A DNA stretch of 64,000 nucleotides from Flavobacterium erciyesense (GTDB lineage Bacteria > Bacteroidota > Bacteroidia > Flavobacteriales > Flavobacteriaceae): positions 40,817 through 104,816 of the forward strand of contig NZ_JAGPXB010000013.1 of the NCBI RefSeq assembly GCF_018069925.1. Direction: 5' to 3'. Below are positions 19,293 to 26,123 of this stretch, piece by piece. A program made the translations under genes and the position numbers. How positions within the stretch are numbered: the first letter of the stretch is position 1; each line of letters starts with the position of its first letter. The notes below the pieces were generated by a model. The model searched no databases. It saw only the letters and a list, made by a program, of their open reading frames with translations, and had not been told where the DNA came from.

Positions 19293-19310
19293 ATATACTT
19301 TTTAGTATAT
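19293..19310 (-). promoter_or_regulatory. Palindrome overlapping a possible porW promoter
   Basis: ATATACT (19293-19299) and AGTATAT (19304-19310) form a 7-bp inverted repeat around TTTT, 31 bp before the porW start. On the minus strand TATATTTC (19297-19290) resembles a -7 box, with a T4 run 21 nt upstream. A repressor or activator could bind here. Confidence 0.35.
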
Positions 19311-19374
19311 GCATTGGTAAAAATACATTTCTTTTTGATATCGTGAAAATTATGAGCTTTTATTTGGCTGCAAC

Positions 19375-19485
19375 GGGTTTGCGTAAGGGATTGCAGCGGC
19401 ATCCTTTATTTTTCGATTTTTGGATCGAAAATAAAGATAGAGCGTAAAGCCCGACCCGAAGTTTTTACGAAGGGTTACGCCAAAA
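19375..19485. ncRNA. Candidate structured RNA, Flavo-1-like intergenic element (copy 2)
   Basis: The core reads AGCGGCATCC, a hairpin, then AAAGATAGAGCG and AAGCCCGACC. The hairpin pairs 19404-19417 with 19424-19436 (13 bp, one bulged T). An outer pairing joins GCGTAA (19381-19386) to TTACGC (19475-19480). I recall GCGGCATCCTTT...AAAGATA..AGCG as the hallmark of the Flavo-1 intergenic RNA family; this is from memory. It lies in the 309-bp gap between porW and the ABC gene, which otherwise holds only the porW promoter region. Confidence 0.5.
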
Positions 19486-19571
19486 AAAAGCTAATTGTTG
19501 CAGCAATCACAATGAAATAACGTGACTACTGAAACAACTAGCGGTTTATATTAGGGCGTTTTTTACTGAAA

Positions 19572-20267
19572 TTATACGGCAAAAAATTCTTCTAATTCTT
19601 TTAAAGTTTCTTGTGAGGTTTGAATGTCTTTAACCACTTGGCCTTTTTGCATCGCTACAATACGGTCGCTTACCTCAACGGTGTGCTGCAAGTCGTGGCT
19701 TGAAACCAATACGGTCACGGCTGGATCATCGGCTAGTTCTTTAATGATTTTTTTAAGTCGAAATTGCGTGGTTGGGTCAAGGTTCGCAAAAGGCTCATCG
19801 AGAATAACCACGGAAGGATTACCAATTAAGGTGGCAATGATACCTACTTTTTTCTGGTTTCCTTTGGATAAATCGCGCAGGTATTTTTTGTTTTTTAGGA
19901 TTTCGCCATTAAAAAACTCTTCGTGTTTGGCTAATAACGCATCAACATCAGCTTTGTTTTGACCGCGTAAATCGCCTATGAAATAAAAATATTCTTCGGG
20001 AGTTAAATAGCTTATTAAGAAACTTTCATCAAGAAAAGAAGCGGTGAAAGGTTTCCAAGCCTCGCTTTTACTTACATCTATGCCGTGGTTTACTATGTTC
20101 CCTGTTGACGCTTGAATTAAGTCTAGCAAGAGACTGAAAAAAGTGGTTTTTCCGGCGCCGTTGTTACCCACTAAGCCAAAGCTTTCGCCTTGTTTGATTT
20201 CTAATGCTTCTATGTTTAATACGGTTGTTCCGTTGTATGTTTTGGTAAGGTTGTTTACTTGTATCAT
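19572..20267 (-). CDS. ABC transporter ATP-binding protein
   Basis: The product has 231 residues. The Walker A loop GNNGAGKTT is at residues 34-42, the signature DLSKGNQKKVGI near 132, Walker B VVILDEPFANLDP near 157, and the switch SSHDLQH near 190. The signature has K in place of the usual Gly in LSGGQ, as often in ABC-2-type exporters. It would power the DUF5687 membrane protein encoded 95 bp upstream on the same strand. Substrate unknown. Confidence 0.92.
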   Translation of the reverse strand: MIQVNNLTKTYNGTTVLNIEALEIKQGESFGLVGNNGAGKTTFFSLLLDLIQASTGNIVNHGIDVSKSEAWKPFTASFLDESFLISYLTPEEYFYFIGDLRGQNKADVDALLAKHEEFFNGEILKNKKYLRDLSKGNQKKVGIIATLIGNPSVVILDEPFANLDPTTQFRLKKIIKELADDPAVTVLVSSHDLQHTVEVSDRIVAMQKGQVVKDIQTSQETLKELEEFFAV

Positions 20268-20307
20268 TGTTATTAGTTTAATAGGTTGGTTTGTTGTTGT
20301 CTCTTTT

Positions 20308-20331
20308 TTTTAAACCATTAAGAAAATTAAG
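20308..20331 (-). repeat. Dispersed AT-rich repeat block
   Basis: Read on the minus strand this is CTTAATTTTCTTAATGG followed by TTTAAAA, matching the last block of the array at 5832-6172 and the copy at 63770. It lies in the 95-bp spacer of the ABC operon. Confidence 0.6.
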
Positions 20332-20362
20332 GATTTGTAAGCTTGCTCAGTGAGAGTCCTAA

Positions 20363-21832
20363 TTATCCTTTTTGTTTGTATGCTGCTATGGTAGCGTATT
20401 TTTCTGATTTATAGGTTTTTTCGATTAGGGTAAATGCTTTTTCTTTGAATGCAAAACCAATTACGCCAAGCAGTGCTACCAAGGCCAAACCGGTTGTTGC
20501 ACTGTCAAATCTTGAACCTAACCAATACACGAGCATTGGTAAACCTAATTGTGGTAATGAGATGAGCATAGTTTTTATATTGAATGCTTTTTTATCACCA
20601 AAGGCACCTTTGCCTGAACTTAAATCGATGGGAGTTTTTGTAAATGCGCCACCAAGTAATACCAAATGCGAGTTGACTCCGATGTTATAAATAGCACCTA
20701 CAATTATGGTTAAATATACTTGCCAACCAAAATACAAATAGGGCGCAGCTATTACTGTGGTTATAATTGTTGCAATAACCATCAACCACCATTTTGAACT
20801 TAAATAGCCACGGTACGGGATATTTTGTGTCATCATTAGTTGGTAATACGAACTGTCCCAACTTGGTACGAACTGCCCAAAAGTGATAAGGAATCCACCA
20901 GAAACAAAGATTCCTGCAAAAATATGCATCGTAGGATTGTTATACATTGGAATACCATTGGTAAAAAATAACAATCCGTAAAATAAAAACATAATACTCA
21001 AACCAACTGTAGTTTTGGAACGCTTGTTTCTTTTGATTAATTTGATGTCGTTTTTTAGGAAGGTACCGATGGTTCCAAATTGGTTCAACCAAGTTAAGTC
21101 TTCGGTTTTTGCTTCATCGTGTTTGGTAGATAAACCTGCATCGAGGTACAAGTTATTTTTGAAATATTTAAATGAAATAATGTACAAAGCAACTAGTGCC
21201 AAAACCGGAATACCAAACGCCCAATAGGTGTTGTAAAAAGACTGAAAAACTGGACCCATGAAAGCGGTAATATCAAATATCTCATAGTACTGCAAGCCGG
21301 CTAAAACTGCTGAAAGTCCCAAGAAAATCATGAATAATCCGTCTTTGTTACTCAATAAAATATTGATGAAATTATTGCAATACAAAAGCGCGTAAATGGC
21401 CAAGTACCAAAACACTACCAATAGCGGATTGTAACCTTCAATAATCAAGACTACGCTAAACGGAATCAAGAAAAATGCGTGTAGCAAATTAAAAAACGAA
21501 AGGATTGTTTTGCCTAACGAAAAATGGACGATGGTTTCTCTTTTAATTGGAAAATTCAATAAAGGACGAATATTGAGCACGGGAATTTTTTGAAGCATCA
21601 TGCGAACAATTAAATCCATCACCACGTAATAAAATAAAAATTGATTCACGGCTACAATAGGATCCAATTTCATTTTTTTGAGGATATAGAATGCACCTAC
21701 TCCTAATCCTAAAAATATTAAAATGAAATAAGCCGCTACAAAACCCATCAGGATTTTTAGTGCCAAGTTAGATGCGAAGGATGCTGACCTTGTGAAAGCC
21801 TTCCACTCGAGATAAAGGAATTTTGAAATCAT
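20363..21832 (-). CDS. DUF5687 family membrane protein, ABC permease component
   Basis: The product has 489 residues with about 12 membrane segments. The N terminus MISKFLYLEWKAFTRSASF and the central LTWLNQFGTIGTFLKNDIKLI fit the DUF5687 family of ABC-2-like permeases, as I remember it. It should form an exporter with the adjacent ATPase. Substrate unknown. It lies just downstream of the repeat array at 22 kb. Confidence 0.82.
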   Translation of the reverse strand: MISKFLYLEWKAFTRSASFASNLALKILMGFVAAYFILIFLGLGVGAFYILKKMKLDPIVAVNQFLFYYVVMDLIVRMMLQKIPVLNIRPLLNFPIKRETIVHFSLGKTILSFFNLLHAFFLIPFSVVLIIEGYNPLLVVFWYLAIYALLYCNNFINILLSNKDGLFMIFLGLSAVLAGLQYYEIFDITAFMGPVFQSFYNTYWAFGIPVLALVALYIISFKYFKNNLYLDAGLSTKHDEAKTEDLTWLNQFGTIGTFLKNDIKLIKRNKRSKTTVGLSIMFLFYGLLFFTNGIPMYNNPTMHIFAGIFVSGGFLITFGQFVPSWDSSYYQLMMTQNIPYRGYLSSKWWLMVIATIITTVIAAPYLYFGWQVYLTIIVGAIYNIGVNSHLVLLGGAFTKTPIDLSSGKGAFGDKKAFNIKTMLISLPQLGLPMLVYWLGSRFDSATTGLALVALLGVIGFAFKEKAFTLIEKTYKSEKYATIAAYKQKG

Positions 21833-21976
21833 CTTTTGGTTTTTTGGTTTGCTAGTAAGTAAGTCAAAGTCAGAAAATGTTACAACGAAGTAATTCTTTT
21901 TGAAAGAAAAGTGTTCTTTTGACTTTGTGTTTTGGTTTTTTAAAGGTCGGAAATTTACAGTCTTGCTTATTGTTAT

Positions 21977-22111
21977 TTGTCATGCTGAGTAGCGAAGCAT
22001 CACAGCACATTTGATAATTTGACTAACTTTGTTCTGTGCGATCCAAATATATACGTTAGCTAAATGCACTGTGAGGAACTTGTTAAGATGCTTCGTACCT
22101 CAGCCTGAAAA
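21977..22111. repeat. Palindromic element unit 1 (no gene)
   Basis: Left end TTGTCATGCTGAG-TAGCGAAGCATC at 21977-22001 and an inverted, diverged right end at 22087-22111 (GATGCTTCGTACCTCAGCC...). The 85-nt interior shares TCCAAATATATACGTTAGCT and AACTTGTTAA with unit 3. It carries no open frame. The ends match those of the GIY-YIG unit. Confidence 0.8.
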
Positions 22112-22210
22112 CTTTGTGGTGACATTTGCTGCTAAAATTAGTTATCTGATAAAGTTTATTTAGACCTTCAACACTGTAATTACTGATTGTAATTGCCCCA
22201 TTCTTGCAAT

Positions 22211-22616
22211 TTGTCATGCTGAGGAACGAAGCATCTCAACGATTAAGTGTAAACAAATCATCAAGAAAACCCAGGTCTGGATTTATGGTTTTTATTAGTG
22301 CTATTTTTTTATCTCTCTTCCAACCTTTGATTTCTTTTTCTCTTGCAATTGCTAATTGAATCCATGTAAACTTCTCAAAATACAACAGGTGAAAAACCTT
22401 GTATTTGCTTGTAAATGAGTCTGGATTCAAGGAGTCTTTGTGCTGCTGTAATCTTACCTTTAAATTATTTGTCACGCCCGTGTACAAGACTGTCTTGGCT
22501 TTGTTAGTTAAGATGTAAACACAATAGGTATGATAACCTTCTTGATACTCAATCATGGCTTTCTCTTTTAAATAAATTCCTAGTTTGTAGCGATGCATCG
22601 TACCTCAGCATGACAA
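22211..22616 (-). mobile_element. Palindromic element unit 2, carrying a GIY-YIG gene
   Basis: A 406-bp unit has inverted ends: 22211-22235 and the reverse complement of 22592-22616 agree at 23 of 25 positions (TTGTCATGCTGAGG then WACGAWGCATC). Apart from the GIY-YIG gene only about 35 bp lie between the ends; the stop codon sits 1 bp outside the left core end. The gene's own ends and the flanking repeats suggest a transposable unit, but no enzyme of this type is known to me to transpose such repeats. Linkers of about 100 bp on each side are repeated between units. Confidence 0.65.
22236..22556 (-). CDS. GIY-YIG nuclease family protein (UvrC-like/URI type)
   Basis: The product has 106 residues from the ATG at 22556 (MIEYQEGYHTY). 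The frame runs 14 codons further to 22598, but those codons lie in the element's inverted repeat, so the inner start is preferred. The single-domain GIY-YIG fold is clear: VYILTN near residue 13, VLYTGVTNNLKVRLQQHK near 23-40 (Tyr, Gly, catalytic Arg), and the metal-binding Glu in AREKEIKGWKRDKK near 78. Such enzymes cut DNA with one metal ion. It is the only gene in the 406-bp unit; its last codons recur at 22991-23032. Confidence 0.88.
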   Translation of the reverse strand: MIEYQEGYHTYCVYILTNKAKTVLYTGVTNNLKVRLQQHKDSLNPDSFTSKYKVFHLLYFEKFTWIQLAIAREKEIKGWKRDKKIALIKTINPDLGFLDDLFTLNR

Positions 22617-22715
22617 CTTTGACGGAACAATTACTACTAAAATTAGTTATCTACTAAAGTTTATTTTAGACTTAAATACTGTAATTATTTATTGTAATTG
22701 CTTCATTCTTGCTAT

Positions 22716-22851
22716 TTGTCATGCTGAGGCACGAAGCATCTCAATAATATTGGTAATCTCTGTAAATTAATCCCTTACAACTCCAAATATATACGTTAGC
22801 TAAATGAACTGTGAGCAACTTGTTAAGATGCTTCGTGCCTCAGCATGACAA
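22716..22851. repeat. Palindromic element unit 3 (no gene, perfect 25-bp ends)
   Basis: 22716-22740 and 22827-22851 are exact reverse complements over 25 bp, 86 nt apart, so single-stranded DNA or RNA would form a long hairpin. The ends match the GIY-YIG unit, and the interior shares about 40 bp with unit 1 but nothing with the GIY-YIG gene. It looks like a non-autonomous form that relies on a protein from elsewhere. Confidence 0.88.
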
Positions 22852-22950
22852 ATTTGTGGGAACGTTTGCTACTAAAATTAGTTATCTGATAAAGTTTATA
22901 TTGTCCTTAATTACAGTAATTACTGATTGTAATTGACTCATTCTTGCTAT

Positions 22951-23032
22951 TTGTCATGCTGAGGAACGAAGCGTCTCAACTATGGATAACAAACAAATCA
23001 TCAAGAAAACCCAGGTTTGGATTTATGGTTTT
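22951..23032. repeat. Palindromic element unit 4, truncated, with a fragment of the GIY-YIG gene
   Basis: 22951-22975 is a left end (one change, GCGTC for GCATC). From 22991 to 23032 the sequence matches the tail of the GIY-YIG gene (22251-22292) at 41 of 42 positions. The right part and right end are missing. The fragment runs into the membrane-protein gene that ends at 23023. Confidence 0.85.
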
Positions 23033-23694
23033 ACGAGCGATATTTTCTTTACAAACTCAAAATGTTTGTATGCTAGTTTCAAGTAAATTCCGGTGATGAC
23101 AATGTAAGCCATGGCTGCGCATACTGATACGAAAGCAATTTTAACATCTGGATGATTTATTTTAACTGGAAATAAACCAATCCCCATCATAAGTAAAAAG
23201 ATCATTATGCCAGCGCTTTTTTTCTTCATCAAATAACCGTAAGTAGTTTGGTGTTTTGACCTCCAAATTAAAATCCAAGCTACAGCAACTAACCCAAATT
23301 CTAAAAGAACTAATAACCTGAGGGTTACTTGAATATCAGCAAGAAACAATCCGAGGCTTGAGTTTCTGACAAAAAGCAAGAATACGAGCGTAAGCAAAGT
23401 TGAAGTTACAATTGCGGTTAAAAATTGTCTTTTCACTATTTTGTGACATTTGACAGTCATTATTCTTGGGTTTGTAAAACCTATAAATCCCGAAAAGGAT
23501 GGTTTAAATTCTGGCTCCCATTTTTCAAGAACTTCCTTAAAAGCAACATCAAAAGTGCAATTTGCATTCTGCATTTTCTCTTCTATTTCAGTAGCGATAT
23601 GATCTAAAACTTCTACTTTCAAATCGTCAAAATTCAGTCCTTTTGCAATTAAGGTTTGGTTGATACAATCTATTTGTTCGGTGGTTAGTTTCAT
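23023..23694 (-). CDS. Membrane protein of unknown function next to PadR gene
   Basis: The product has 223 residues. A helical, charged N-terminal domain of about 85 residues (MKLTTEQIDCINQ, LNFDDLKVEVLDHIATEIEE) precedes four or five membrane segments. The N-terminal part resembles the cytoplasmic domain of PadR-linked membrane proteins; I cannot name the family. It starts 10 bp after the PadR gene stop and is probably the regulator's target. Its last codons and stop lie in the truncated repeat unit, so its C terminus may be altered. Confidence 0.75.
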   Translation of the reverse strand: MKLTTEQIDCINQTLIAKGLNFDDLKVEVLDHIATEIEEKMQNANCTFDVAFKEVLEKWEPEFKPSFSGFIGFTNPRIMTVKCHKIVKRQFLTAIVTSTLLTLVFLLFVRNSSLGLFLADIQVTLRLLVLLEFGLVAVAWILIWRSKHQTTYGYLMKKKSAGIMIFLLMMGIGLFPVKINHPDVKIAFVSVCAAMAYIVITGIYLKLAYKHFEFVKKISLVKP

Positions 23695-23704
23695 TCTTAA
23701 AAAA

Positions 23705-24052
23705 TTAAAATTCTAAACTAGGCTTAGGGTTCACTAAACTCTGCATGTTTCTGATGAAATCCTCAAGTTCTGAAAGTCTATTAATCGTTTCCTTCTCGCC
23801 TGCTTCGGTTAGTTTGTAATACTTGCGCATGCGGTTGTCTACTTTTTCAATTTCAACATCCAAAATTCCTTCGGCCTCAAGCTTGTGCAAGGCAGGATAC
23901 AATGCGCCTTCAGTAATATTGAGTTCACCCGCAGTAATCGCTTTTACTTTCTGAGTGATTTCATAGCCGTACATCTTGCCGTTTTCTTCTAGCAATTTCA
24001 TGATAATCGTATTCAGACTTCCTTTATACAATTGTGAGTTTTTCATTTTCAT
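23705..24052 (-). CDS. PadR family transcriptional regulator
   Basis: The product has 115 residues from ATG 24052 (24046 and 24070 are in-frame alternatives). The winged-helix domain is clear: QLYKGSLNTIIMKLLEENG near residue 6, MYGYEITQKV near 26, and the wing-region LNITEGALYPALHKLEAEG near 45. A C-terminal helix for dimerisation follows. PadR proteins usually repress neighbouring genes and respond to small molecules. It is co-transcribed with the downstream membrane protein, and direct and inverted repeats lie in its promoter. Confidence 0.92.
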   Translation of the reverse strand: MKMKNSQLYKGSLNTIIMKLLEENGKMYGYEITQKVKAITAGELNITEGALYPALHKLEAEGILDVEIEKVDNRMRKYYKLTEAGEKETINRLSELEDFIRNMQSLVNPKPSLEF

Positions 24053-24067
24053 TTTCTTTTGGAAAAA

Positions 24068-24111
24068 CAAATATACATAAGATTCTTATACATAAAACTT
24101 CTAGGTATGTA
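24068..24111 (-). promoter_or_regulatory. padR promoter with repeated operator-like words
   Basis: On the minus strand TATATTTG (24075-24068) is a good -7 box, with a T4 run 18 nt upstream (24097-24094). Two direct copies of ATACATAA (24073-24080, 24088-24095) and an inverted pair TACATA/TATGTA (24089-24094, 24106-24111) overlap it. Self-repression by PadR is the simplest reading. Confidence 0.5.
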
Positions 24112-24152
24112 AATTTTCAATTACTTTAATTTAACTTACCTATTGACTTTAG

Positions 24153-24160
24153 TATCTTTG
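24153..24160 (+). promoter_or_regulatory. -7 box of the PaaE-like reductase gene
   Basis: TATCTTTG matches TAnnTTTG exactly and ends 16 nt before the start codon, giving a very short leader. The -33 region is not obvious. Confidence 0.5.
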
Positions 24161-24176
24161 TAAAAAAAATTATCAC

Positions 24177-25229
24177 ATGTCGTCTTTTTTAAAACTTATT
24201 ATAAAAGAAGTAAAACGCGAAACTAAAGATGCAGTTTCCATACTTTTTAACGTACCACAAGAATTAAAAGCCAATTATGCTTTTATTGCTGGTCAATATT
24301 TGAACTTAAAACTAACCCTTGACGGTCAAGAAATTCGCAGAGCCTACTCTATTTGTTCTTCGCCTGATAGTGATGAACTTCGAATTGCTGTTAAAGCCGT
24401 TCCTAATGGTTTGTTCTCGCAATTTGCCAACACCAAACTCCAAGCGGGTGACGTTCTTGAAGTAGGAACTCCGGAAGGAAAATTTACTTTTGAACCTCAG
24501 GCTGATCGCCAACGCAACTACGCTGCTTTTGCGGCAGGAAGTGGAATTACTCCTGTAATGTCGATCTTAAAATCGGTTTTAAGCAACGAACCCAACAGCA
24601 CTTTTGTTTTGGTTTATGGCAACAAATCACCTGAAGACACTATTTTTCATCAAGAGTTACACGATTTGCAATTGCAATATGTAGGTCGTTTGTTTGTACA
24701 TTATGTGTACAGTCAAGCTAAAGTTGAAAATGTTTTGTTTGGTCGTATTGAAAAATCAAGCGTGAATTTTGTTTTAAACACAAAACACAAAGAACTTGAG
24801 TTTTCTAAATTTTACTTGTGCGGACCTGAGGAAATGATTAATACCGTTTCTGGAGTTTTAAAAGAGCATAATGTAAAAGAATCAAATATTAAATTTGAAT
24901 TGTTTGCTTCGTCAACCAAAGAAAATAAGATCGAAAAATCATTAGGCGGTCATTCAAAAATTACTGTTTTGGTAGATGACGAAGAGACTACTTTTGAAAT
25001 GTCGCAAAAACAAACCGTTCTAGATGCGGCTTTAAAACAAGGAATTGATGCTCCATATTCTTGCCAAGGCGGAATTTGCAGCAGCTGTTTGGCTCGTGTT
25101 ACCTCTGGAACTGCTGAAATGTCTAAGAATTCTATCCTTACAGATAAAGAAATTGCAGATGGTTTGATACTTACCTGTCAAGCGCATCCTACATCGGATA
25201 CGATTTATGTAGATTATGATGATGTTTAA
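24177..25229 (+). CDS. PaaE-like ferredoxin/NAD(P)H oxidoreductase
   Basis: The product has 350 residues in three domains: FAD-binding barrel (EIRRAYSICSSP near residue 51), NAD(P)-binding domain (AAGSGITPVMSIL near 118, YLCGPEEMI near 217), and a C-terminal plant-type 2Fe-2S ferredoxin with PYSCQGGICSSCLA near 297 and the fourth Cys in LTCQAHP near 333. The cysteine spacing C-x4-C-x2-C...C is complete. Electrons pass from NAD(P)H to FAD to the iron-sulfur centre. PaaE serves phenylacetyl-CoA epoxidase, but no paaABCD gene is in the window, so its partner is unknown. Confidence 0.88.
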   Translation: MSSFLKLIIKEVKRETKDAVSILFNVPQELKANYAFIAGQYLNLKLTLDGQEIRRAYSICSSPDSDELRIAVKAVPNGLFSQFANTKLQAGDVLEVGTPEGKFTFEPQADRQRNYAAFAAGSGITPVMSILKSVLSNEPNSTFVLVYGNKSPEDTIFHQELHDLQLQYVGRLFVHYVYSQAKVENVLFGRIEKSSVNFVLNTKHKELEFSKFYLCGPEEMINTVSGVLKEHNVKESNIKFELFASSTKENKIEKSLGGHSKITVLVDDEETTFEMSQKQTVLDAALKQGIDAPYSCQGGICSSCLARVTSGTAEMSKNSILTDKEIADGLILTCQAHPTSDTIYVDYDDV

Positions 25230-25248
25230 AAAATAATCATCCAATATT

Positions 25249-25297
25249 AAAAATTCCAAATACCAACTTTTAAAGCTGGGATTTGGAATTTTTTTTT
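25249..25297. terminator. Bidirectional terminator
   Basis: AAAATTCCAAAT at 25250-25261 pairs with ATTTGGAATTTT at 25281-25292, followed by more T. It lies between the convergent PaaE-like and GLPGLI genes. Confidence 0.88.
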
Positions 25298-25315
25298 CTG
25301 TTCTGGTCTAATTAT

Positions 25316-26077
25316 TTACAAAAAGGCATTCCATAAAAACATGCTTTTCTGGCGCTTATTCTCCTCTTTATCTTCGCCATAGCTGTACCAATCTTTTGTT
25401 TTTTCCTCAATCAAAGTTTTAAGACCATTCAAATCATAAATTTTTTTGGCCGTTATAGGTTGAATGATACTTGGGTCTTTTATTTTTAAATCTACTTTGG
25501 TTGCAATATACGAGGTGTACAAACGTGGTATTGATAAACCTAAAATCATTCCTGGCAATCCATTTATAGTGCACGGACCTCCAGAAATGGTGATATCATC
25601 GGTGTAAAAAGCAAAAACATATACTTCGTCAAAAATTTTGCCGACAGCTTTTCTACAATTGTAACCCGCAATCTCACGATGTTCATTTGTAATTTTCCAT
25701 TCAATTTTTGGAATGCTATCTGTTATTACAAAATTGGTTCCTACAATTTGTTTTTGAACGTTCATCTTGCGATTCGCAAAATCAAAAAACCAAATATTCT
25801 CTTCGTCTGCCTCTTTTTCGTAATTCGGAATTTTAGTTTTTGGACTCCAACGGTCAAATTTAAACAAGCTTTTATTGTTTTCGAAAGTGTAATTGTAATA
25901 CGAAATTTTAAGATCAGATATGCTCTCTTTCATTTGCTCATTCCAACTGTCATTACTCATTGTTTTTTTAAGGTTGGTGCTCACTTCATATTCAATAACC
26001 GCTTTATCTACAAACTGTTGCGCAAAGCTATTGGCTGTAAATACAAGTAGCATTAGGCATACATAATAGGTTTTCAT
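25316..26077 (-). CDS. GLPGLI family protein
   Basis: The product has 253 residues with a signal peptide (MKTYYVCLMLLVFTANSFA). The family motif reads CTINGLPGMILGL near residue 167. EVYVFAFYTDDITISGGP just before it is also typical. The family is confined mostly to Bacteroidota, is exported, and has no established function. It lies 47 bp downstream of the outer-membrane barrel gene, a pairing often seen, so the two may act together at the outer membrane. Confidence 0.92.
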   Translation of the reverse strand: MKTYYVCLMLLVFTANSFAQQFVDKAVIEYEVSTNLKKTMSNDSWNEQMKESISDLKISYYNYTFENNKSLFKFDRWSPKTKIPNYEKEADEENIWFFDFANRKMNVQKQIVGTNFVITDSIPKIEWKITNEHREIAGYNCRKAVGKIFDEVYVFAFYTDDITISGGPCTINGLPGMILGLSIPRLYTSYIATKVDLKIKDPSIIQPITAKKIYDLNGLKTLIEEKTKDWYSYGEDKEENKRQKSMFLWNAFL

Positions 26078-26123
26078 AGTGTTGTATTTTTTTATGATTT
26101 AAAGAAAATTGCTTTCTCTTATT

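Noticed and set aside
21977..23032. Repeat array considered as a CRISPR
   Set aside because: Repeats alternate in orientation, spacing is 86-360 bp and not uniform, and no cas gene is present.
25679..26050. Plus-strand frame of 123 codons opposite the GLPGLI gene
   Set aside because: The minus-strand protein has a signal peptide and the family motif; the other frame has no features.
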